Origin: Chromatiaceae bacterium
GTDB lineage: Bacteria; Pseudomonadota; Gammaproteobacteria; Chromatiales; Chromatiaceae
NCBI GenBank assembly: GCA_013426805.1
Contig: JACDZG010000011.1
Location: 28,942-91,536, forward strand
Direction: 5' to 3'
Length of the DNA: 62,595 bases
Part shown: positions 54,785-62,595 of the stretch, piece by piece
Position numbering within the stretch: position 1 is the stretch's first letter
Layout: every line of letters begins with the position of its first letter
The notes under the pieces: generated by a model
The model's database searches: none
What the model was told of the DNA's origin: nothing
The model's input: only the letters and a program-made list of their open reading frames with translations
Made by a program: the position numbers and the translations under genes

Positions 54785-55658
54785 CTATAAATAGGCTGCC
54801 AAGATCCCGCCCAGGTCGACTTTGGCCCGCAATCGGCGGCACAGCATGAAGGTGCCCATGAATTTGCGGTGCAAAAAGAGCGTGGCCGGATCGGGTAGTT
54901 GATTGAATGTGTCGGCGAGGAACAATGCCCGCCCGCGGTCGAAGACCCGCTCGAAAAGGTCGGAACTACCGAAGTCGTACGGACCTTGATGACGTAGCGG
55001 TTCCCCGGACATCAGCATCAGCCCCAACAAGGCGTCGGCTTGATCCGGCGCGGCGTCGGCGGCCAGATAACCCAGCGCCTGAGCACCCCGATGCAGACTC
55101 GAATAACTCCCGCATCATCAGCCGGGCGAGGAGGGTGGCGGCCCGGTCCCGTTCGCCGTGGCGGTAAGTGCGCTCGGCCAACTGGTCTATCGGGATGCCG
55201 TCGGCAAAGTCCATGGCCAGCACGCGCGTCGTCGACAGGTCCCGATGGACGCGCGGCACCAGAAAGTCCGGGTCGTCGCCCACCAGGGCCGCATAGGCCT
55301 CCATTGAATCCGCTTCGGCCCCGTAATCGGCCTCCCGATGCAGTTGGCGGCGCGCCTCGTCGATCATGGCCACGGGGTCCATTCCCTGTGGAATCACGCC
55401 GAAGGTTCGGCCCAGGAACGCCAGGTTATCGATATCGCTGTCGATGCTCTCACGGACCCCAGGAAACTGAACCTTCAGAGCCAGCTGTCGACCGTCACGG
55501 GTCTCCGCCCGGTGAACCTGGCCGATGGAGGCCGCCGCCACCGGCGTAAAGTCGAAGCGGCGAAACTGCTTATCCCACTGGGACCCGAGCTCCTGGGTCA
55601 TGACCTGGTGGATCTGACCCAACGGCATGGGTGCGGCGCGATCACGCAGGGTCGCCAT
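54785..55658 (-). pseudogene. Broken ABC1/UbiB-type kinase gene
   Basis: The upstream frame (from 55658) holds the middle of an ABC1 kinase: PVAAASIGQVHRAETRDGRQLALKVQFPGV, then VLAMDFADGIPIDQL, ending at MRELFE. At about 55100 the reading frame changes and the C-terminal part continues as HRGAQALGYLAADA, then GEPLRHQGPYDFGSSDLFERV. The DFG-containing core between them (roughly 60-70 residues) and the normal N-terminal 100 residues are missing. So deletion plus frameshift have inactivated it. Confidence 0.82.
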
Positions 55659-55736
55659 GATCCGGTCCGCTTGGTGCCCGCCCGAGCCTCTGTTACTGTT
55701 GCATCAGGTCATTCAGTCACCGGAGTGGATCCCAGG

Positions 55737-56270
55737 ATGCACGCCTTGTTGCGCCTCTCGACGGCTATCGACACGCTGAACCGCCGCATCGGGCGCGCCG
55801 CCACCTGGCTGGTGCTGGTCTGCGTCTGCCTCTCCGCGCTCACCGCTACGCTGCGCTATCTGCTCGATTGGGGTTCGAACGCCATGATCGAGGGCCAGTG
55901 GTTCATGTTCGGCTTGATCTTCCTGCTCTGTGCCCCCTGGACGCTCCAGGAGCAGGGCCACGTGCGCGTGGACATCCTTTATACCCGTTTGCCGCCCCGT
56001 GCCCGGGTTTGGATCGACGTGATGGGCGGACTGCTGTTTCTGCTCCCGGTCTGTCTGTTGATCGTCTGGAACGCCTGGGGTTACTTCCTGCTGTCCTTCC
56101 ATCAGAACGAGTCGTCGTTCAACCCGGGGGGACTCTGGTGGTGGCCGATGAAACTCGCGATCCCGATCGCCTTCAGCCTGCTTGCGGCCCAGGGCCTGTC
56201 GGAGATCATCAAGGGTGTCGCCGCGCTGCTGGGGCTGCGGCCGCTGCCGGCTGTCGCCGAGGGACGCTGA
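55737..56270 (+). CDS. TRAP transporter small membrane subunit (DctQ-like)
   Basis: 177 residues with four helices. GQWFMFGLIFLLCAPWTLQEQGHVRVDILY is typical of the DctQ/TakQ type. The ATG at 55737 follows CCAGG and gives the family length. It is followed directly by the large subunit after one base. The matching binding protein gene lies 3 kb further on, on the opposite strand. Confidence 0.88.
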   Translation: MHALLRLSTAIDTLNRRIGRAATWLVLVCVCLSALTATLRYLLDWGSNAMIEGQWFMFGLIFLLCAPWTLQEQGHVRVDILYTRLPPRARVWIDVMGGLLFLLPVCLLIVWNAWGYFLLSFHQNESSFNPGGLWWWPMKLAIPIAFSLLAAQGLSEIIKGVAALLGLRPLPAVAEGR

Positions 56271-56271
56271 G

Positions 56272-57714
56272 ATGGAAGCCTGGCTGGCCATCAACCTGGC
56301 CCCGGTGATGTTCTCGGCGCTCGTGCTGTTCCTGCTCAGCGGCTATCCCGTCGCCTTCGCACTAGCCGCGGTCGGGTTGGTGTTCGGTCTGATCGGGATC
56401 GCGCTCGGGCTGCTGACCCCGGCACTCCTGCAGGCACTCCCGGATCGGGTGTTCGGCATCATGCGTAACGAGATCCTGCTCGCGGTGCCCTTCTTCACCT
56501 TCATGGGTCTGATCCTCGAGCGCAGCGGCATGGCCGAGGACCTGCTGGATACCGTCGGCCAAATCTTCGGCGGGGTCCGTGGTGGGCTGGCCTATGCGGT
56601 CATTTTCGTCGGCGCTCTGCTGGCGGCCACCACCGGCGTCGTGGCGGCCTCAGTCATCGCCATGGGATTGATCTCGCTGCCCATCATGCTGCGCTATGGC
56701 TACCATCGGCCATTGGCGGCGGGGGTGATCGCGGCGAGCGGAACCCTGGCACAGATCATCCCGCCCTCGCTGGTCCTGATCATCATGGCCGATGTGCTCG
56801 GCCGCTCGGTCGGGGACATGTATAAAGGAGCGCTGATTCCAGGGCTTCTGCTAACCGGGCTTTACACCCTTTACATCTTCGGGAATACCCTGGTGCGTCC
56901 CGCGGCGCTCCCGCCCTTGCCGCCCGCCGCGCGCACCCTGCATGGTCGTGCCTTGGCCCTGCGCGTGGTCGTGGCGCTGATTCCGCCCCTGGCGCTGATC
57001 TTCCTGGTGCTCGGGACCATCTTCATCGGTTGGGCGACCCCCACCGAAGGCGGGGCCATGGGTGCGGTGGGCGCGCTCCTGCTGGCGCGCGCCAAGGGTC
57101 GACTCAACCGGGACGTGCTGGTGCAGTCCATGGCGAGTACGGCCAAGATCACCAGTTTCGTCGTCTTTATCCTGATCGGCTCAAGTGTTTTCAGTCTGAC
57201 GTTCCGCGCGGTGAACGGCGACCTGTGGGTGGAGCATCTCCTGACCGGTCTGCCGGGCGGAGTCATGGGATTCCTGATCTTTGTCAATATTCTGGTCTTT
57301 CTGCTGGCGTTCTTCCTGGATTTTTTCGAGATTGCATTCATCATCCTGCCGCTGCTGGCTCCGGTCGCCGAGAAGCTCGGCATCGACCTGGTGTGGTTCG
57401 GGGTGCTGATCGGGGTCAACCTGCAGACCAGTTTCATGCATCCGCCATTCGGGTTTGCACTTTTCTATCTGCGCTCGGTTGCCCCGCCGGCGGTCCGCAC
57501 CACCGAAATCTACTGGGGGGCGGTGCCCTTCCTGGGCATTCAGATCCTGATGGTGGCCCTCATCGTCATCTTCCCCGAGTTGGTGAGTTGGGGATTGGAC
57601 GCACCCGCTGACGCCGGCAACCCCACGCAGATTACCATCCCTGATCAGGACGGCGGCTCCAGTCTGCTTGACAGTCCAGATTTTGAAGGGATATTTCCAG
57701 TGGGCCAACCTTAG
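56272..57714 (+). CDS. TRAP transporter large membrane subunit (DctM-like)
   Basis: 480 residues and about twelve helices, the sodium-coupled permease of a TRAP system. Conserved parts are GIMRNEILLAVPFFTFMGLILERSGMAEDLL, ASGTLAQIIPPSLVLIIMADVLG and NLQTSFMHPPFGFALFYLRSVAP. The ATG at 56272 comes one base after the small subunit stop. The C-terminus is extended by about 40 polar residues. Confidence 0.93.
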   Translation: MEAWLAINLAPVMFSALVLFLLSGYPVAFALAAVGLVFGLIGIALGLLTPALLQALPDRVFGIMRNEILLAVPFFTFMGLILERSGMAEDLLDTVGQIFGGVRGGLAYAVIFVGALLAATTGVVAASVIAMGLISLPIMLRYGYHRPLAAGVIAASGTLAQIIPPSLVLIIMADVLGRSVGDMYKGALIPGLLLTGLYTLYIFGNTLVRPAALPPLPPAARTLHGRALALRVVVALIPPLALIFLVLGTIFIGWATPTEGGAMGAVGALLLARAKGRLNRDVLVQSMASTAKITSFVVFILIGSSVFSLTFRAVNGDLWVEHLLTGLPGGVMGFLIFVNILVFLLAFFLDFFEIAFIILPLLAPVAEKLGIDLVWFGVLIGVNLQTSFMHPPFGFALFYLRSVAPPAVRTTEIYWGAVPFLGIQILMVALIVIFPELVSWGLDAPADAGNPTQITIPDQDGGSSLLDSPDFEGIFPVGQP

Positions 57715-57771
57715 CGCGGGACCTGTTATACACTGAATGTTCGATTCATCCTCTGGCCCGGAGCAAGCACC

Positions 57772-58041
57772 ATGCTGACTGCCATCATTTTGATCAACGT
57801 CGAACGACACAAGGTCAACGCCGTCGCGGAATGCCTCGCGGGTCGCGACGAGATCTCCGAGGTGTTCTCGGTCAGCGGCAACTACGACCTGATCGCGATC
57901 GTCCGCGTCGAACGTAACGATCAGCTCGCGGAACTGGTCACCAACCACTTACTGCAGATCGACGGGTTGGAGAAGACCAATACACTGCTCGCCTTCAAAG
58001 CATACTCCCGACACGATTTGGAGGCCATGTTTGCCATTTGA
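57772..58041 (+). CDS. Stand-alone AsnC/Lrp ligand-binding (RAM) protein
   Basis: 89 residues covering only the C-terminal RAM fold of Lrp/AsnC regulators (TAIILINVERHKVNAVAECLAGRDEISEVFSVSGNYDLIAIV). There is no DNA-binding domain. Such single-domain proteins sense amino or 2-oxo acids or modulate full-length Lrp. It is placed between the TRAP permease and a GAF protein. Confidence 0.85.
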   Translation: MLTAIILINVERHKVNAVAECLAGRDEISEVFSVSGNYDLIAIVRVERNDQLAELVTNHLLQIDGLEKTNTLLAFKAYSRHDLEAMFAI

Positions 58042-58136
58042 GTGACATCCGATCGGCGCGATTTCGTTCATGGCCCCGTTCTTGCCTTTTAATATGTAAG
58101 TCACCGTTATGTCATTTTTGCATCCGGAGCGTGCCC

Positions 58137-59123
58137 GTGGATTCAACCGCTATCGACAGCCCGCCAGAAGGCGATCTGCTGGTGCTCCAGCAGATTTCCC
58201 GTATCGTCTCCCGCGGCGATGCCGCCGAGTCACGCATTCAGGATATCTTGCGGCACCTCGCGGGGGCGCCGGGCCTCATGCGCGGCCGGGTGCTGCTGGC
58301 CGACCCTGAGGCCGGCACCATCTACATCCGTTATGCCCACGGCATGACCCCGGCCGAGCTGGAACGGGGTCATTATCGGATCGGCGAGGGCATGTCCGGA
58401 CGCGTGTTTCAGACCGGCGAGGCCGCGCTCGTTGCCAATATCCACGATGAACCCGACTACCTGGCGCGCGCCACGGCGCGCGACGCCTTGCCTGAGCAGA
58501 TCGCGTTCCTCGCGGTGCCGATCGTCTGCGCTCATCTCCCTGTTGGCGTGCTGGCAGCGCATCGGCTGCTCAACAGCGCCCGTTCCGCCAGGGCCGACCT
58601 TGCACTGCTGGAGGTCATCGCGACCTTGATTGGGCAGATCCTGGCCACCGATGAGCAGTCCGAGCCGCGACTCGCGACCGCTCAAGCGGTGCCGCGGTCA
58701 GCGCCGGTCGCCGCCGGGCACGACGCCGGTGAGGGTGAGCACGACGGTGTCCACCGCGATCTGCTGTTACGCACGGCCGAGCAATTGTATGGGCAGGGGC
58801 GCTTGCATTTGGCCGCGGATCGGTTTCTGCGTATCACGGCGCTGCGGCCGGCCAGTGACGAAACGCGCGCGGCCCAAAGCCGATTGCTGGAGATCGCCGG
58901 CTACTACGAGAAGCGGGGCGCGAATCGACTGGCCCTGGATATCCTGGAGCGCTTGCGGCGGGCGTGCGGGGTGCAGAGTGCGTCGGACGGGGATACCGTG
59001 TGGGAGTCGCTGTCCGACCAACAGCAGACTCAGGATGATGATGCTGAGCATTGGGATACCTATGACAGCTCATTGCGCAAAAGCGATATCTCGCGATACC
59101 GGCTCGGGGCCGACGATCGCTGA
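58137..59123 (+). CDS. GAF-domain sensor with TPR-like C-terminus
   Basis: 328 residues. The N-terminal 175 form a GAF domain similar to that of NifA (YRIGEGMSGRVFQTGEAALVANIHDEPDYL, near residue 80). Residues 205-280 are helical and TPR-like (LLLRTAEQLYGQGRLHLAADRFLRI). No output domain or DNA-binding motif is seen. GTG 58137 is used since GGAG stands seven bases before it. It may bind a small ligand and contact a partner protein. Confidence 0.75.
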   Translation: MDSTAIDSPPEGDLLVLQQISRIVSRGDAAESRIQDILRHLAGAPGLMRGRVLLADPEAGTIYIRYAHGMTPAELERGHYRIGEGMSGRVFQTGEAALVANIHDEPDYLARATARDALPEQIAFLAVPIVCAHLPVGVLAAHRLLNSARSARADLALLEVIATLIGQILATDEQSEPRLATAQAVPRSAPVAAGHDAGEGEHDGVHRDLLLRTAEQLYGQGRLHLAADRFLRITALRPASDETRAAQSRLLEIAGYYEKRGANRLALDILERLRRACGVQSASDGDTVWESLSDQQQTQDDDAEHWDTYDSSLRKSDISRYRLGADDR

Positions 59124-59174
59124 GCGTGAGTGGCGACACGCATCTTTTCTTATGGCCGGAACGATGATTAAGGT

Positions 59175-59302
59175 GATTTCCGGAACACCGGATACCACCC
59201 ACCATCGGCTCGGATGTCGATGCGACTTCAGTCGCACCGACTCGGACGCAGGTGCGACTGAAGTCGCACCTACACTGACCGGTATCCAAATTGTCGGAAA
59301 TC
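59175..59302. repeat. 128-bp nested inverted repeat (REP/MITE-like)
   Basis: Outer 22-base ends match at 16 positions (GATTTCCG...GGATACC at 59175-59196 and its inverted form at 59281-59302). Inside, TGCGACTTCAGTCGCACC (59221-59238) pairs perfectly with 59253-59270, and each arm is itself a near-perfect palindrome. No gene is inside. The build is that of a non-autonomous element carrying a REP-like core. Confidence 0.7.
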
Positions 59303-59319
59303 GTCTAAAGCCGTACCCG

Positions 59320-60405
59320 CTACTTCTTCCGCCGCATCGCGGCCAGGAAGTTGGTCATGGACGACTCCGCCACCCCCCACCAGACGTCCGAGGTCTGCTG
59401 AAAGGCGAACATCGAGTCATAAAGCCCCTTGAAGGTCGGGTTCTTGGCGGACTCCTCCGCAAAGACCGCCTGTGCGATCTCATAGGCTTTCAGCAAGACG
59501 TCGTCCGGGAAGCGTTTGATCACCGCGCCGTTCTGCTGGAGTCGCTGCAGGGCCGGCGGGTTTTTGGCGTCATAGGCGGCCAGCATCAGCAAATGCGCCT
59601 CCGCGGCCGCGGACTGAAAAGCCGCCTGGTAGGCCGGGGGCAGGGCGGCCCACTGGTCTTTGTTTACATAAAAGACCAACTGCGTTCCTGGTTCCCACCA
59701 GCCTGGATAGTAGTAATATTTCGCGACCTTGTAGAACCCGAGCTTCTCGTCATCGTAGGGTACCGTCCATTCGGCCGCATCAATGGCACCGCGCTCCAGT
59801 GCCGGATAGATCTCGCCGCCGGGCAATGATTGCGGCACGGCGCCCATACGCGAAAAAATCTCCGCTCCGAACCCTGGAATACGGATCTTCAACCCCTCGA
59901 TATCCTTGACTGATTTGATCTCCTTGCGATACCAGCCGCCCATCTGGGCGCCCGTACTGCCGCCCGGAAAATTGATGATATTGTAATCGGCAAACATGGC
60001 GCGCAATAAATCCATCCCGCCGCCAAACCAGGTCCAGGCGGTGAGTTGGCGCGTGTTGAGCCCGAAGGGCAGGGTGGTTTCCAGCGCCAGTGCCTTATTC
60101 TTTCCGAAATAATAATAGGATGCGGTGTGCCCGCATTCCACCGTACCCTGCTGCACCGCATCCAGCACGCCCAGCGCCGGGACCAGTTCCCCGCCGGCGA
60201 AGACCCGGATCTCAAAGCGGCCATCGGTCAGTTCCGCCACGCGCTTCGCCATGGTTTCGGCACCGCCATAGATGGTGTCCAGACTTTTCGGGAAGCTGGA
60301 AGCCAAGCGCCATTTGATGATCGGCGTCTCGGCTCGCGCCGGCTGTGCCAGGCCCGCTGCCGCGGCGCCGATCCCGGCCGTCTTCAGGAAATCACGTCTC
60401 TGCAT
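59320..60405 (-). CDS. TRAP substrate-binding protein, TakP-like
   Basis: 361 residues. A twin-arginine signal (RRDFLK...ARA, residues 3-25) predicts Tat export. The mature part closely resembles TakP, the 2-oxo-monocarboxylate binder: LASSFPKSLDTIYGGAE, GTVECGHTASYYYFGK, GGSTGAQMGGWYRKEI, EWTVPYDDEKLGFYKVAKYYYYPGWWE. It is convergent with the GAF gene and presumably serves the DctQM pair at 55.7-57.7 kb. Substrate assignment comes from resemblance. Confidence 0.9.
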   Translation of the reverse strand: MQRRDFLKTAGIGAAAAGLAQPARAETPIIKWRLASSFPKSLDTIYGGAETMAKRVAELTDGRFEIRVFAGGELVPALGVLDAVQQGTVECGHTASYYYFGKNKALALETTLPFGLNTRQLTAWTWFGGGMDLLRAMFADYNIINFPGGSTGAQMGGWYRKEIKSVKDIEGLKIRIPGFGAEIFSRMGAVPQSLPGGEIYPALERGAIDAAEWTVPYDDEKLGFYKVAKYYYYPGWWEPGTQLVFYVNKDQWAALPPAYQAAFQSAAAEAHLLMLAAYDAKNPPALQRLQQNGAVIKRFPDDVLLKAYEIAQAVFAEESAKNPTFKGLYDSMFAFQQTSDVWWGVAESSMTNFLAAMRRKK

Positions 60406-60506
60406 GGTGTGTCCTCGCTACGGGTTGATCAGGAGTCGTGGGAATTGTAACCGCAACGTTCATTCCTCTCAGATCGTTGAGTAACCGATGCGTCAAATCG
60501 ATCTAT

Positions 60507-62450
60507 TCAATGCGTGCATCGGATCTCGTTCAAGCTGATGCCCGTCTCCGGCACCTGGGCCCCGCACCGTCGCACGAACCAGCGCACCGCCGCGGCGATC
60601 TGGTCCCGGCAATCCGCGCTCAAGGTGTCCATGGGGCCATCACCGATCAGGGCGCAGACCAGGTCCTGCTCACCCGGCGTCAAACGCAATGTCAATGTTA
60701 CCGGCAGGGCCGCGTTGGCCGGGAGCAGCCGGGCATGAAACACCACCGACTGGGTCGCGATCCTTGGTGCCTCGATAATCACCGCATTCAGACCGCCGCC
60801 GCACGCCTCGCGTAACGGCCCCCCCAGTTCCCGTTCAGCGAAGCGGGCGAGCAGGGCGCGATAGTCGTCGAGGCGGCGCAGGAGGCGGCGCAGTTCATGA
60901 GGATTCGGAGTCTCTTCACGAACCTGGCGGTCCAGCGCCTGACGTAGTCGGTCGAACGCCTTGGGCAGGCCGCCGCCATGAAAACCGCGCCGCACCAGTG
61001 CGGCGACCGTCTCGCCATGATCGCCCAGGCGAGCCGCCGGCACCGGATCGGTGCCGACGGCTCCCCGATTGGAACCATAGAGCCGCCAATTCTCTTTCAA
61101 TTCCCAAAAGAGAAAACCGAAAAGCCCGGGCAGCAGGAACACGGTGACCGCCACCAGTGACACCGCGAGCGGGTCCGGCAGCAGGGGCGAGGTTGCGGCG
61201 AAAAGCCCGCTGCTCAGGGCCGGCAGAAAGGGCAACATCAACTTATGGCCCAGGGTGACGACCGGAAAGTGTTTGATCGGATTGGTTTGCGGCTCAATCA
61301 AGACCACCACATAAAACTCGACCACCGCCTCGCAGAAGGCCCAGGGCAGTGCGGCCAGGGCCTTGAGCACGCTGGTTCCCGGACGCTCCTCCAGACGTGG
61401 GCTGAGCCGGGTGCGGATGCGGTGCAGACCCTCGGTCAGCGCCCGGGTCGCCTGCTTGAAGAACTCCATCACCGGCGCGATCAGGCCGGCCAGGCGCTCC
61501 TGACGCAACAAATCCAGGAACCGGCGCCAACCGGTCACCAGATCGTCGAGCCGCCGTCGGCCCGCCGGGGTATCACGCAGCAGGGTGCCGAACGCGTAGG
61601 CCAGCGCCAGCACCGGCAGCCAGGCCGTGACTCCGGGTGCCTGCGGCATGGCCAGTGACCAGAGCGCGGCCACCGGCAGAAGGGGCAGCAGACCCAGGGC
61701 CAGCGGGGCGAGCAAGCGATCGAGCAGGGTGCGCACCAGGCGCCGCGTCAGAAACCAGACGACCGGAGGCCAGCGCAGGAACCGCGGCAGCCCGGTAATG
61801 AACAGAAAGCGGATCAATCCCGTTGCCAAGCGCCACGTCAGCACGGCCGCGACACGACCCCGCCGGGTGTTGACCGTCGCACTCAGGGCCGCCCCCAGGA
61901 GCAGCACCGGCCAGGCGCCGGTCAGTGCGGGGTACAGATCGAAGGGTGTAAAGAGTTTCCACACGAGGCGGGTGACCTCGATGGCCGCCCAGGCCGCCAA
62001 CCCCGGCAGCACCGCCAGGCGTAGCAGGCAGCGCCCGTTGCGGCTCCCGAACAGCGGGGCGCTGAGCCGCTGGAGCCCTTTCACGTAGAAGGCACCGGGT
62101 TGGTAGACACCCGGCAGGGCAGGGGCGGCAGCGGCATCGAAACGGCCGAGGTGATCCCCTTCCCAGATCTCCGCCAAGCGCAAATCCGGCAGACTCAAGG
62201 CGTCCTGGTTCAGCAAATCTCTGACATCGTTGAACTTGAGGTGTTGACGACGGCGGATCAGGTTGGCCATCGCATCCGTAAGGCGCCGCGCCGCGAGTCG
62301 ACCGCGCGCGGACGGCGGGACCAGTCCAGCCGTTTCCAGTGCGCCCGCCAGCCGGGGCCGCAGTTGGCTCTCCAGACGTTCGCTGATCTGGGTCGTCAAT
62401 TGCTGCAAAGGTGCGCCGAAGCGGTTCAGATCCTCGACCGGCCAGGGCAA
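60507..62450 (-). CDS. Large membrane protein of unknown function
   Basis: 647 residues. The first 130 are soluble (LTTQISERLESQLRPRL...), followed by about eight hydrophobic segments (155-290, 375-460) and a soluble C-terminal domain of about 170 residues. The TTG at 62450 is the only usual start; the frame is open upstream to a TAG near 62590 without another ATG, GTG or TTG, so the true start is uncertain. No family is recognised. Confidence 0.55.
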   Translation of the reverse strand: MPWPVEDLNRFGAPLQQLTTQISERLESQLRPRLAGALETAGLVPPSARGRLAARRLTDAMANLIRRRQHLKFNDVRDLLNQDALSLPDLRLAEIWEGDHLGRFDAAAAPALPGVYQPGAFYVKGLQRLSAPLFGSRNGRCLLRLAVLPGLAAWAAIEVTRLVWKLFTPFDLYPALTGAWPVLLLGAALSATVNTRRGRVAAVLTWRLATGLIRFLFITGLPRFLRWPPVVWFLTRRLVRTLLDRLLAPLALGLLPLLPVAALWSLAMPQAPGVTAWLPVLALAYAFGTLLRDTPAGRRRLDDLVTGWRRFLDLLRQERLAGLIAPVMEFFKQATRALTEGLHRIRTRLSPRLEERPGTSVLKALAALPWAFCEAVVEFYVVVLIEPQTNPIKHFPVVTLGHKLMLPFLPALSSGLFAATSPLLPDPLAVSLVAVTVFLLPGLFGFLFWELKENWRLYGSNRGAVGTDPVPAARLGDHGETVAALVRRGFHGGGLPKAFDRLRQALDRQVREETPNPHELRRLLRRLDDYRALLARFAERELGGPLREACGGGLNAVIIEAPRIATQSVVFHARLLPANAALPVTLTLRLTPGEQDLVCALIGDGPMDTLSADCRDQIAAAVRWFVRRCGAQVPETGISLNEIRCTH

Positions 62451-62595
62451 CTGCGTGAGCAGACGGCTCGCGGTGTCCAGGGCCGCGAGCCCTTTCAGCG
62501 TGCTCAGAAAAGGCAGAATCCGGCGCGCCCGCCCGCCGCTGGGTGCGATCGAAACTGATGAGGTAGCATAAAATACAGCAGTACCCGTCTACACA

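Overview
The window looks like DNA from a purple sulfur bacterium (Chromatiaceae-like gammaproteobacterium). Bacteriochlorophyll, carotenoid, reaction-centre and LH1/LH2 antenna genes sit beside an isp1-isp2-hynL hydrogenase block of the kind known from Thiocapsa. GC content is high except at a replication origin and a few regulatory gaps. The host is inferred from gene content and family resemblance only; no rRNA or tRNA was found.

Layout. 1-3.5 kb: end of a membrane-linked [NiFe] hydrogenase operon. 4.3-5.9 kb: full-length crtC behind a DUF2269 gene. 6.5-8.8 kb: two NAD(P)-binding oxidoreductases and a small membrane protein. 9.1-12.0 kb: crtI-crtB plus an uncatalogued 55-aa membrane protein. 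12.1-26.6 kb, minus strand: crtEF-bchCXYZ-pufQ-pufB1A1LMC-pufB2A2, then idi, yjbQ and a RuBisCO-like protein. 26.7-32.5 kb: crtD, a 28-codon fossil of crtC, then a DUF2868/DUF3482 GTPase pair. 32.5-34.3 kb: an IS1634-like transposase. 34.6-37.1 kb: two tandem LH2 cassettes (each pucBABA) with near-identical promoters, convergent with pucC. 39.3-41.0 kb: cytochrome b561 and an unknown membrane protein. 41.4-45.9 kb: parB, parA, a replication initiator and an iteron origin with a perfect DnaA box and an AT-rich 11-bp repeat tract. 46.3-62.5 kb: DUF2760/Hsp70 pair, an RND efflux pump, L-lactate dehydrogenase, a broken ABC1 kinase gene, a TakP-like TRAP transporter with sensory proteins, a small mobile-type repeat and a large membrane protein.

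How it fits together. IPP isomerase and CrtE feed CrtB, CrtI, CrtC, CrtD and CrtF (methoxylated acyclic carotenoids or derivatives). BchC/X/Y/Z carry out late ring reactions of bacteriochlorophyll a synthesis. The puf and puc genes make the pigment proteins and PucC supports LH2 assembly. Six near-perfect TGT-N12-ACA dyads, the CrtJ/PpsR type, lie at the crtI, bchC, crtE/crtD (two) and puc (two) promoters, so one redox/light repressor probably controls the set.

Most notable points: photosynthesis genes directly beside a plasmid-type replication/partition module; the crtC fossil behind crtD with an intact crtC about 23 kb away; Ala/Pro-rich tails on several antenna polypeptides (alpha C-termini, beta N-termini); an F/W difference at the alpha-chain pigment-tuning position between the two LH2 cassettes; and a RuBisCO-like protein gene in line with idi and yjbQ.
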